Shown: positions 6,563 to 14,144 of the stretch, piece after piece | Layout: the number at the start of each line of letters is the position of its first letter | Position numbering within the stretch: position 1 is the first letter of the stretch | NCBI GenBank assembly: GCA_040510075.1 | Contig: JBEVJT010000091.1 | Coordinates: forward strand, 1-21,616 | Length of the DNA stretch: 21,616 nt | Source of the DNA: VAZQ01 sp040510075 | GTDB lineage: Bacteria; Pseudomonadota; Alphaproteobacteria; Rhizobiales; Xanthobacteraceae | Direction: 5' to 3' | Notes under the pieces: model-generated | What the model was told of the DNA's origin: nothing | Database searches by the model: none | The model's input: the letters and a program-made list of their open reading frames with translations, nothing else | Translations under genes and position numbers: made by a program

Positions 6563-7711
6563 TTAATCCGAGCTAAGGCCTAATAATCGACGCAGGCGCT
6601 CGCGTAAAAAGTGCCAGAATAGCTTGCCTGCATTCAGCGGTGCGCTCGGTTCGACATCGAGGACCTGGCCCGCCATGCGTCGATCGAGGTTTGCGGCGAA
6701 CTCCCGCACAAGCCGGCGACCCAAATCCTGCACAAGTGCCGGGCGTGAAAACTGCGCCAGCATTCCCTGAATATTGTACTCGACAACGAGCGATACGCGG
6801 GTGTGCTCGTTCTCGGGTATGACTTGGTAAGAAACCTCGCCGCGGGTACGCGAGCCGCTGCCACGGTCACTTCCCGCGCCGCGGATAAGCCCCCGCTGGG
6901 CATGCTCGTCGCGTTCGATCGTGGCGGAGCCTGCGAACTGAGCCGTGATTGGGCCAAGCTTCACGGCGATGCTCCCCTTCACCGCGTGGCCATCCTGCTC
7001 GCTTAATCGGGCACCGGGGAGACATGCTGCAACGGCCGGAATGTCGTCGAGGAGCCTCCACACCACTGAGGCCGGACGGTTGACGACAAAGCTCTCCTCG
7101 AAGCGCGACCAACCCTGGCGCTCAAGCGTGAGGTCCGGTTCTGTCCGACGGCCATTGCTGCGCAACAACGGCGCGGCCTCGCTTGCCGGGAAGAATGCAG
7201 GCATGGGAGTTGCCGCCGGTGTTTGCGTCTGCGCGGCGAGGGGTGCCCGCGCCTGCATATTTACGACGCTGCACACGGCACGCACAATCCCGAGATAGCC
7301 GGTGCAGCGGCACAGATTGCCCGCAAGCTCGCGCCGGATCCTCTCCTCGTCCGCTCCCGGCAACCGCTGCACTATATCGCGCGCCGTAATCAGCATGCCC
7401 GGCGTGCAGAACCCGCACTGCAGGGCGTGTTCTCGTGCAAAAGCTTCGCGCAGCTCCTCCATCACGGGATCGGTTTCGAAATCCTCGATGGTGCGCACGT
7501 TCCGACCCTCGCACGCAGCAGCAAATGTAATGCAAGAGCGTACCGGCTCTTCATCGAGCAGCACCGTACAGGCGCCGCACACACCGTGCTCGCATCCCAG
7601 ATGCGTGCCTGTCAGACGGCAATGCTCGCGCAGAAAATCAGCCAGATGGATGCGCGGCTCGATCATCGCGCTGACGCGCCGCCCATTCACGATTAGAGTC
7701 GCCGGCGTCAT
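6563..7711 (-). CDS. Fused [2Fe-2S] subunit and CoxG-like domain of a molybdenum hydroxylase
   Basis: The 382-residue protein joins two normally separate modules. Residues 1-150 are the iron-sulfur subunit: a plant-type cluster with C40, C45, C48 and C60 (CX4CX2CX11C), and a second cluster with C99-X2-C102 and C134-X-C136 (GFCTPG, NLCRCTGY). These carry electrons from the molybdenum centre to FAD. A linker rich in Ala, Pro, Gln and Thr (about 152-190) leads to a CoxG/SRPBCC domain at about 203-350 (FEESFVVNRPASVVWRLL, then DDIPAVAACLPG). The C-terminal tail has amphipathic basic and aromatic residues (KLFWHFLRERLRRLLGL) and may bind the membrane. CoxG proteins of CO dehydrogenases are linked to membrane recruitment and quinone reduction. 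I chose the ATG at 7709-7711 because it overlaps the FAD-subunit stop in an ATGA. The frame is open 14 codons further upstream, but that start lies deep in the previous gene. Confidence 0.9.
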   Translation of the reverse strand: MTPATLIVNGRRVSAMIEPRIHLADFLREHCRLTGTHLGCEHGVCGACTVLLDEEPVRSCITFAAACEGRNVRTIEDFETDPVMEELREAFAREHALQCGFCTPGMLITARDIVQRLPGADEERIRRELAGNLCRCTGYLGIVRAVCSVVNMQARAPLAAQTQTPAATPMPAFFPASEAAPLLRSNGRRTEPDLTLERQGWSRFEESFVVNRPASVVWRLLDDIPAVAACLPGARLSEQDGHAVKGSIAVKLGPITAQFAGSATIERDEHAQRGLIRGAGSDRGSGSRTRGEVSYQVIPENEHTRVSLVVEYNIQGMLAQFSRPALVQDLGRRLVREFAANLDRRMAGQVLDVEPSAPLNAGKLFWHFLRERLRRLLGLSSD

Positions 7712-8532
7712 ACCTGCAACGTCTGGCGAATGACCCGAATGACGGTTGCGCATGCCATCCGACGCTCGACCGGATCAAGATCGGGTAACGCTGCCGCTAT
7801 TGCCGCAAGCACTGCATCCTGGGTTGGAGCGCCCGGCCCTTCCGTGGCCACTTTGGTCGCCAAAGCCGGAAGCGCGCTAGGCATGCTTCGCAGCGCGCCG
7901 AGGAAAAGCCGCGCGGTTCCTGTTTGCGGATCGAACACCGCAGCCGCGCTTGTCTCGGCAAAGTCACCGGTCTTGCGCGAGAATTTGTAATAGCCGCAGC
8001 GGCCTGAACGCGACAGTTTAGGCACGTCGACGGATTCAATGATCTCGTCTTCGGTGAGCGCCGTTGTGAAAGCGCCGACGATGAAGTCCTCGACAGGCAT
8101 CGGCCGCATTCCCCGAGCACTGTGCAAGTTGACCGCTGCGCCCATGGCGGCCAATGCGACGGGCCAGTCCGCCGCAGGATCCGCGTGCGCCAGACTGCCT
8201 CCAATCGTGCCGCGGTTGCGAATGGCACGGTACGCGATGGTCGCGGCGACTTCGCGCAACAAGCTCGCGCCATCGAGTGAGCGGTCCTCTAGCTGAGCGT
8301 GGGTCACGGCCGCGCCGATCCGCCATTTGCTCCCCAAGTCCTCGATCCGGCAAAGGGCCTCTATGCGCGCGATGTCGATGAGAAGCTGCGGACGCGCGAG
8401 GCGAAGGTTGAGCATGGGCCCGAGTGACTGGGCGCCCGCGACCAGCCGGGCACGGCCGTTATTTTGCGCAAGAAGGCGCACAGCATCATTCGCGTCTTCC
8501 GCGCGGACGTAATCGAAACGAGCCGCCTTCAT
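7708..8532 (-). CDS. FAD-binding medium subunit of a molybdenum hydroxylase (CoxM-like)
   Basis: This 274-residue subunit holds FAD and passes electrons from the [2Fe-2S] clusters to the final acceptor. The family's two flavin-binding elements are clear: AGAQSLGPMLNLRLARP (32-48), and the RNRGTIGGSLAHADPAAD stretch (about 105-122). Its length is close to the usual 280-290. The gene overlaps both neighbours by four bases (ATGA): its start lies in the stop of the large subunit gene and its stop overlaps the start of the fused [2Fe-2S]-CoxG gene. Tight translational coupling fits a 1:1:1 complex. It belongs to the CoxM/xanthine dehydrogenase FAD-domain family. The sequence does not show the acceptor or substrate. 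Confidence 0.93.
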   Translation of the reverse strand: MKAARFDYVRAEDANDAVRLLAQNNGRARLVAGAQSLGPMLNLRLARPQLLIDIARIEALCRIEDLGSKWRIGAAVTHAQLEDRSLDGASLLREVAATIAYRAIRNRGTIGGSLAHADPAADWPVALAAMGAAVNLHSARGMRPMPVEDFIVGAFTTALTEDEIIESVDVPKLSRSGRCGYYKFSRKTGDFAETSAAAVFDPQTGTARLFLGALRSMPSALPALATKVATEGPGAPTQDAVLAAIAAALPDLDPVERRMACATVIRVIRQTLQV

Positions 8533-10910
8533 CCCGCGACGACCTTAGTCGGCTCGCGCGGGGATCTCAGTTTCGCATGCTCGATGGCCTGGAGAAGTCG
8601 ACGCGGTGTGAGAGGCGTCTGCGTCAGCTCCACTCCAAGAGATGCCAACGCATCGTTGACGGCGTTGAAGATCACGGCGGGCGGCGCAATAGCGCCCCCC
8701 TCGCCCATCCCTTTGATCCCGAACGCCGTGTATGGGGACGGAGTTTGCATGTGGAAGATGCGCATCGATGGAATTTCAGTCGCACCCGGCAACAGATAGT
8801 CCGCAAAGGTGGAAGCGAGCGGCTGTCCGTTTGCGTCGAAAGGGCTCTCCTCGTAGAGCGCAGTGCCAATACCTTGCGCGGCTCCTCCCAAGGTTTGCCC
8901 ATCGACGACCATCGGGTTCACGAGCGTGCCGCAGTCTTCGACAATGACGTAGTCCAAAATCTCTACTTCCCCGAGCTCGGTATCGACCGCGACCGCCGCC
9001 GCGTGAGAGGCATACGAGAAGGCACCCGTATCAACCTTGGGTCGGAAGCCGACCGTGGCTTCGAGCCCGCCAAGGTCAACGTCGGGCGGCAACCGCTCGG
9101 GCCGCAGATACCACGCCTCCGCGACCTCGCGCAGCGTCACCGAGCGCTGTGGGCCGACGATGGCGCCTTTCTCGTAGCGTGCGGTGGCAACCGCGCATTG
9201 CATCAGATGCGCGCCGATCGTGACGAACCGGGGAAGCAACGCATTGCACGCATTCGCTACCGCCCCACCTGCCATGACTATGGAGCGCGATGCATAGGTG
9301 CCGGTGGAATACGGCGTGGTCCCTGTGTCGCCGTGCACGACGCGAATGCTCGCAAGCCCGACGCCGGTGACCTCGTGCGCAATCTGCGCAAGCGTCGTCT
9401 CCATGCCTTGGCCATGCGAGTGCACGCCGACGCGCACTTCGAGGCCGCCGTCCGGCGTCACCCGCACGGTCGCCTGGTCATAGCCCGGGATGATGGGCAG
9501 GCCCCACGCGGAAAACACGCTGGTGCCGTGTGCCGATTGTTCGCAGTAGGTAGCAAAGCCGATGCCGATGCGGCGGCCGTCGGGCTCGCCCTTTTTCTGG
9601 CGTTCCCGCCAGGCATTTGCGTCGAGCTTCTCGCGCGCGAGCTTCAGGCTCTGCTGATAATCGCCGCTGTCGTAGTGTTTGCGCGTCACATTGTTGTACG
9701 GCATCGCCGAAGCAGGGACGAGATTTTCATAACGCACTTCAAACGGATCGCGCTTCACTTCCCGCGCAATGGCATCCATCATCAGTTCCATGGCAAAGCA
9801 CACGCCGGTTCGCGCCACTCCTCGATAGGGCAGAAAACCGGGCTTGTTGGTCGCAACGCATTCGGTGCGGCATCGATAGCCGCGGAAATCGTAAGGGCCG
9901 GGCAAATTTCCGGTCGCCTGCCCCGGCTCGAGTGCGACAGTGAATGGCCAGTTCGAGTAGGCGCCTCCGTCGATGATGACTTCTGCGTCGAGGGCCTTCA
10001 GGCGGCCACGCGCATCGGCGTAAGCCGTGAGACGATAATGATGCTGACGCGCATTGGCACCTGCCACCAGATGTTCGCGGCGGTCTTCAATGTAGCGGAA
10101 TGGCCGGCGGTACTTGAGCGCGAGCCAGGCAACGCACAGCTCTTCTGGGTGCAGCACGCATTTGTATCCGAACCCTCCGCCCACATCCGGTGAGACGACG
10201 CGCACGCGACCCTGGTCGAGGCCGAGAAACTGCGCGATCCCTACGCGAATCATATGAGGGACCTGCGTCGAGGTGTAGAGCATGAGCTGGTCCAGGCGCT
10301 CGTCCCAATAGGCGAGCATGGCCTTGCCTTCGAGCGGCACCATCGCCTGGCGCGAAAGCGAGAGCTCGCGCTTGACGACAACGGTCGCGTCTTTGATTGC
10401 CGCTGCGAATCCGCTTTCGTAATTGAGCGTAAGAAAATTGTTGTCCGGCCATTCTTCGTGAACGCGCAGCTCTTTGTTTGCGCGCGCCGCATGCGCATCG
10501 GTGAGCGGCGGGAGCTCTTCGAATTCCAACTCGACCTGCTCGCAGAAGTCTTCCGCTTCTGCGCGCGTGCTCGCCACGCACATCGCGACCGCCTCACCGA
10601 CAAAGCAAACCTTCCCATGAGCAAGGGGCGGGCACGCCGAGATGCGGTAGCCAGGCATGGTATTGGGGGCGACGATGTCGGGAAGATCTTCGAGATCGGT
10701 GCGCACAAATACCGATCCCTCGCTGCCGGGCGGCTTCGCGATCCGCAGGACGCGTCCATGCGCCACCGGGCTACGCAGGAAGGCGACTTCGCTCTGGCCG
10801 GGCAGCATCATGTCGGAGACGAAGCTGCCGCGGCCATGCAGATGCCGCGCATCCTCTTTACGCCGCACGCGCGCGCCGATGCCCTGAGCGCTTATGTCAT
10901 TCCCGCTCAC
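8529..10910 (-). CDS. Molybdopterin-binding large subunit of a xanthine dehydrogenase/CoxL-family hydroxylase
   Basis: The 793-residue catalytic subunit binds the molybdopterin cofactor. Visible motifs are the GGGFGYK loop (244-250), the active-site loop PYRGVAR (361-367), a HSHGQGMET cofactor segment (497-505), and GMGEGG (734-739) with E737 in the place of the conserved catalytic glutamate. True CO dehydrogenases carry AYRCSFR with a copper-binding cysteine in the second position. Here that cysteine is absent, so the enzyme is a form II-like hydroxylase that inserts oxygen from water into a C-H bond of an aldehyde, N-heterocycle or related compound. The GTG start (10908-10910) has GAGGAA 9 bases upstream. 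The TGA stop overlaps the ATG of the FAD gene. The TRAP receptor gene lies 34 bases upstream. The substrate is unknown. Confidence 0.93.
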   Translation of the reverse strand: MSGNDISAQGIGARVRRKEDARHLHGRGSFVSDMMLPGQSEVAFLRSPVAHGRVLRIAKPPGSEGSVFVRTDLEDLPDIVAPNTMPGYRISACPPLAHGKVCFVGEAVAMCVASTRAEAEDFCEQVELEFEELPPLTDAHAARANKELRVHEEWPDNNFLTLNYESGFAAAIKDATVVVKRELSLSRQAMVPLEGKAMLAYWDERLDQLMLYTSTQVPHMIRVGIAQFLGLDQGRVRVVSPDVGGGFGYKCVLHPEELCVAWLALKYRRPFRYIEDRREHLVAGANARQHHYRLTAYADARGRLKALDAEVIIDGGAYSNWPFTVALEPGQATGNLPGPYDFRGYRCRTECVATNKPGFLPYRGVARTGVCFAMELMMDAIAREVKRDPFEVRYENLVPASAMPYNNVTRKHYDSGDYQQSLKLAREKLDANAWRERQKKGEPDGRRIGIGFATYCEQSAHGTSVFSAWGLPIIPGYDQATVRVTPDGGLEVRVGVHSHGQGMETTLAQIAHEVTGVGLASIRVVHGDTGTTPYSTGTYASRSIVMAGGAVANACNALLPRFVTIGAHLMQCAVATARYEKGAIVGPQRSVTLREVAEAWYLRPERLPPDVDLGGLEATVGFRPKVDTGAFSYASHAAAVAVDTELGEVEILDYVIVEDCGTLVNPMVVDGQTLGGAAQGIGTALYEESPFDANGQPLASTFADYLLPGATEIPSMRIFHMQTPSPYTAFGIKGMGEGGAIAPPAVIFNAVNDALASLGVELTQTPLTPRRLLQAIEHAKLRSPREPTKVVAG

Positions 10911-10944
10911 GAGAACGATTCCTCGCCGGTGCAGCTACGGCAGA

Positions 10945-12036
10945 TCACCGCTGCTGCGCCGACATGATGTAGCGATAGCTATCGAGATTGCTCTCCGCGA
11001 GCCGGAACCAAAGATTGGAATCGGCGAGAAACTTGCGCCAGGAGGCATAGATCGTCTTGAAGTCATCGCTTTTTGCGGCGAGTTCCTCGTAAGTTTCAAA
11101 AGTGGCCTTGTAGCAGGCGTCGAGCACCGGACGCGGGAATTGCCGAAGCTGCACGCCCGCGCCCGCGAGCCGCACCAGCGCCTCGGGGTTCTTGGCGTCG
11201 TATTTCGCCATCAAGAGCAGATTCTGCTCGGCGCAGGCGGCATCGAGCGCATCCCTGTAGAGCGGTGGCAGGTTCTCGTAGCGTTGCTGGTTGATCATCA
11301 GCGTGATCATCGCCGAGCCTTCCCACCAGCCGGGATAGTAATAGTACTTGGCGACCTTGTAGAGCCCGAGCTTTTCGTCGTCGTAGGGGCCAATCCACTC
11401 TGCCGCATCGATGGTGCCGCGCTCGAGCGCAGGATAGATATCGGCAGGCGGTATCTGCTGCGGCACGACACCAAGCTTGCTGAGAATGGTGCCGCCCAGT
11501 CCCCCTATGCGAAATTTCAGACCCTTCAGATCTTCGACGCTGTTGATCTCTTTGCGGTAGAAGCCGCCCATCTGCACACCGACATTGCCGCAGGGAACCT
11601 GCAGCATTCCGTTCTTGCGATAGACTTCGCGCAGCAGTTCGAGGCCGCCCCCGTAATACATCCACGCATTCTGCTGCCGATTGTTCAGCCCGAAGGCGAC
11701 GCCGGAATCAAAAGCGTAAGCCGGGTTCTTGCCGATGTAAAAGGCGGCAAGGGTATGACCACAGTCCACCGTCCCGGACTGGGTTGCATCCATCACCTGC
11801 AGCGCAGGAACGATCTCCCCAGCGGCAAACGGCTGGATCGTGAATTTTTGTTCCGTGAGCTGGGCGACGCGCCTGCACAGATCTTCGATGGAGCCGTAGA
11901 TCGTATCGAGACTCTTCGGCCAGCTCGCTGCCAGGCGCCACCGGATACTCGGGTTGCTCTGTGCGACGGCCGGGTTCATGACCGTGCCCGCAAGCAAGCC
12001 GGTCGCCGCCCGTTGCAGGAACCTGCGGCGTTTCAT
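10945..12036 (-). CDS. TRAP transporter solute receptor, DctP family, TakP-like
   Basis: This 363-residue periplasmic receptor has a Tat-type signal (MKRRRFLQRAATGLLAG) with likely cleavage after residue 25 in AVA-QS. The mature part follows the TakP pattern of 2-oxoacid receptors: SWPKSLDTIYGS, FAAGEIVPALQVMDA, GNVGVQMGGFYRKEI, GVVPQQIPPADIYPALERGTID in two stretches, EWIGPYDDEKLG, and YYYYPGWWEG. Such receptors bind carboxylates and deliver them to a DctQ/DctM pair, neither of which is present here. The ATG has a very strong ribosome binding site (AAGGAGGA at 12040-12047). It is the first gene of the minus-strand run that continues with the Mo-hydroxylase subunits, so the ligand is probably related to the hydroxylase pathway; that link is inference. 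It is divergent from the dioxygenase. Confidence 0.92.
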   Translation of the reverse strand: MKRRRFLQRAATGLLAGTVMNPAVAQSNPSIRWRLAASWPKSLDTIYGSIEDLCRRVAQLTEQKFTIQPFAAGEIVPALQVMDATQSGTVDCGHTLAAFYIGKNPAYAFDSGVAFGLNNRQQNAWMYYGGGLELLREVYRKNGMLQVPCGNVGVQMGGFYRKEINSVEDLKGLKFRIGGLGGTILSKLGVVPQQIPPADIYPALERGTIDAAEWIGPYDDEKLGLYKVAKYYYYPGWWEGSAMITLMINQQRYENLPPLYRDALDAACAEQNLLLMAKYDAKNPEALVRLAGAGVQLRQFPRPVLDACYKATFETYEELAAKSDDFKTIYASWRKFLADSNLWFRLAESNLDSYRYIMSAQQR

Positions 12037-12180
12037 GAGTCCTCCTTGCCTGACCAGGCGGGGCAGCGGCAGTCAAGGACTGCAGCAAAATGTCGTCGCA
12101 TGTTTTGATCGAGGGGCTATACTGCTGAGGCGACGTGGAGCTGTCAAACTCAGGTATTCTGCCGCAATTCATCAAAAGAC
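12037..12180. promoter_or_regulatory. Divergent control region between the TRAP receptor operon and the Rieske dioxygenase
   Basis: This 144-base gap must hold the promoters of both directions. It contains a perfect inverted repeat GCAGTC-AAG-GACTGC at 12069-12083, a candidate operator. A TATACT at 12118-12123 could be a -10 for the dioxygenase, but no matching -35 is seen. The minus-strand receptor has a strong AAGGAGGA site; the dioxygenase ATG has none. Confidence 0.45.
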
Positions 12181-13488
12181 ATGAGTACAAACACGACAAT
12201 CAGCCACGATGAGCGAGACCGCAGAGTAAACGAAACCCAGGGCCGAGAATCTGTGCTGCTCGATCGTCAATATGTGTGGCCGGGCGATCTCACCGAAATT
12301 CCGGACTGGGTGTACACTGACGAAACTATTTATCAGCGCGAAGTCGAGCGCATCTTCCATGGCCCGACCTGGAACTACGTCGCGCTCGAGGCTGAGATCC
12401 CGAACAGCGGCGACTATATAAGGTCCAATGTCGGTCCCACTCCGGTCGTGGTGGCGCGCGCAAAGGACGGCTCGATCAGTGTCGTCGAGAACCGCTGCTC
12501 ACATCGGGCGGCGGAATTCTGCCGGGAGCTGTCCGGCACCGCCAACGAATTCATTTGTCCGTATCACCAGTGGACCTACGACCTTAAAGGAAATCTGATC
12601 GGCATCCCCTTCAAGCGCGGGGTGGGCGGCAAGGGCGGGATGCCGCGCGATTTCGATCAAAGTAAACATGGGTTGACCCGCCTCAATGTCACGACGCATC
12701 GGGGCGTGATCTTTGCATCCTATCGCCAGGATATGGAGTCGCTACCCGATTATCTGGGCCCTGACATTCTGCGCGAATTCGAGGCGACGTTTGATGGCCG
12801 CAAGCTGAAGGTACTGGGTCATTACCGCCACTCTTTGCCCGGCAATTGGAAGCTTTACCACGAGAACCTGAAGGATCCCTATCACGCCACGCTCCTGCAC
12901 ACGTTTCTCGTTACTTTTGGGCTGCTCGTGGCTGGCAATCGCTCGCTGATGCTCAGCGACACGAGTGGGCGGCACGGGGTGATGGCATCGGCGAAGTCGG
13001 ACGCCAATAAAATCTCTGCCGACGCGAAGAAGGAAATGCGCTCCTATAAGGAAGGCATGCGGTTGCGCGAGGAGCGCTTCATGGACTTTGTCGAGGAGTT
13101 CGACAGCCCCTGGTCGGTGACCATGGCTACGATCTGGCCCAACCTGATTGTGCAGCGGGAAATGAATACGCTTGGCGTCCGGCAGATCGTACCGAACGGG
13201 CCACACGAGTTCTTGATGAAGTGGACCATGTTTGGATTTGAAGGCGATGACGAAGAGACGACACGCCATCGCCTGCGCCAGGGCAACCTGATGGGGCCGG
13301 CCGGCTTTCTCGGACTGGAAGACAATGAAGCGATGAAATTCGTGCAGGACGGCATGCGGCGCGTCCCGAACAAACGGCACTTGGTGAAACTCGACCCTGC
13401 GATCGAGGCCGGCACTTCCGACACGCTGATCTCAGAATCGGCAATCCGCGCCATGTATAAGCATTGGCGCCGGGAAATGGGCGTGTGA
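12181..13488 (+). CDS. Rieske aromatic ring-hydroxylating dioxygenase, large (alpha) subunit
   Basis: The 435-residue protein has the Rieske [2Fe-2S] ligands C106-S-H108 and C126-PY-H129, and the mononuclear iron site in ENLKDPYHATLLH with D232, H235 and H240. D381 in LEDNEAM is the likely third iron ligand. The order and length match oxygenase alpha subunits that add O2 to aromatic acids. The wording around the iron site recalls the salicylate/anthranilate/halobenzoate group (NagG, AndAc, OhbB), from memory. It should act with the beta subunit encoded at 13619 and needs a ferredoxin and reductase, which are not in the window. The ATG at 12181 has no evident ribosome binding site. It is divergent from the TRAP receptor gene, with 144 bases between. 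The substrate is inferred to be an aromatic acid, not shown. Confidence 0.92.
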   Translation: MSTNTTISHDERDRRVNETQGRESVLLDRQYVWPGDLTEIPDWVYTDETIYQREVERIFHGPTWNYVALEAEIPNSGDYIRSNVGPTPVVVARAKDGSISVVENRCSHRAAEFCRELSGTANEFICPYHQWTYDLKGNLIGIPFKRGVGGKGGMPRDFDQSKHGLTRLNVTTHRGVIFASYRQDMESLPDYLGPDILREFEATFDGRKLKVLGHYRHSLPGNWKLYHENLKDPYHATLLHTFLVTFGLLVAGNRSLMLSDTSGRHGVMASAKSDANKISADAKKEMRSYKEGMRLREERFMDFVEEFDSPWSVTMATIWPNLIVQREMNTLGVRQIVPNGPHEFLMKWTMFGFEGDDEETTRHRLRQGNLMGPAGFLGLEDNEAMKFVQDGMRRVPNKRHLVKLDPAIEAGTSDTLISESAIRAMYKHWRREMGV

Positions 13489-13552
13489 GGCACCCGCGGG
13501 CGCATACCTTCCCTGAAACGACAGGATCGGCTTTGCCCAGCGAAGCCGGTCG

Positions 13553-13597
13553 GGTGGGGTCAACCCCCACCGCAATCCTTGCCCCTTCGGCGGGGGC
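13553..13597 (+). repeat. Two GC-rich hairpins between the dioxygenase subunit genes
   Basis: The 130-base gap between the alpha and beta genes can form two stems. The first pairs GGTGGGG (13553-13559) with CCCCACC (13565-13571). The second pairs GCCCC (13581-13585) with GGGGC (13593-13597). Neither is followed by a T-run, so they may protect or process the message rather than end it. Confidence 0.45.
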
Positions 13598-13618
13598 GAG
13601 CCCTCCGAGTCCTTGACG

Positions 13619-14137
13619 ATGAACGAGGGACTGCAATCGCTGGACAGCGATCCGCGGCTGGCCGCGCTCCTGCTCCACCACGAAATCCATAATTTCAACG
13701 CTACCTATGCGGCGGCGCTCGACGAGCAACGGCTGACGGACTGGGTAGAGATGTTCACGGATGACGCCTTCTATGTCGTCATCTCCCGCGAGAATGCGGA
13801 CAAAGGCTTGCCAGTCGGACTGATCTATTGCGATAGCAAGGCGATGATTTACGACCGCGCCTTTGCGCTCGAGAAGACCGCAATGTTCGCCCCGCGTTAT
13901 CTGCGGCACATCATCGGCAACCTGCAGGTGCTGGAGCAGAGTGGACAACCGAGCATTCGCGCCCGCGCGAACTACGCGCTTATCCAGGTGCTGTACGACC
14001 GGCCTGACGCCAAGCTTCACCAGGTGGGCGTTTATCACGACGTCTTTCGACGCGTGAACGGCGAACTAAAGCTCGCCGAACGGAAGTGTGTTTACGACAA
14101 CCTTCTGGTCTACAACGCGCTGTGCCTGCCCGTGTGA
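13619..14137 (+). CDS. Aromatic ring-hydroxylating dioxygenase, small (beta) subunit
   Basis: From the ATG at 13619 the protein has 172 residues, the usual size for the NTF2-like beta subunits of Rieske dioxygenases. Typical features are an N-terminal helix with HHEIHNFNATYAAALDEQR, then DWVEMFTDDAFYVV, and a C-terminal strand region with RANYALIQVLYD and ERKCVYDN. Beta subunits have no cofactor and stabilise the alpha3beta3 complex. The frame extends two codons upstream to a TTG, but the ATG is the simpler start. No strong ribosome binding site is seen for either. It follows the alpha gene on the same strand after a hairpin-bearing gap and converges on the small ABM-like gene, with 7 bases between the stops. 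Confidence 0.9.
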   Translation: MNEGLQSLDSDPRLAALLLHHEIHNFNATYAAALDEQRLTDWVEMFTDDAFYVVISRENADKGLPVGLIYCDSKAMIYDRAFALEKTAMFAPRYLRHIIGNLQVLEQSGQPSIRARANYALIQVLYDRPDAKLHQVGVYHDVFRRVNGELKLAERKCVYDNLLVYNALCLPV

Positions 14138-14144
14138 AGCGGAA

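Noticed and set aside
8424..10193. 589-codon open frame on the plus strand opposite the Mo-hydroxylase large and FAD subunit genes
   Set aside because: It is antisense to well-supported subunits, is rich in Arg, His and Gly, shows no domain, and is expected from third-position GC bias.
8529..10910. CO dehydrogenase large subunit
   Set aside because: The loop is PYRGVAR without the copper-binding cysteine of AYRCSFR, so CO oxidation is not supported.
10894..12108. 404-codon plus-strand frame opposite the TRAP receptor
   Set aside because: It fully covers the receptor gene in antisense and has no recognisable motif; the receptor has a signal peptide, a strong ribosome site and family motifs.
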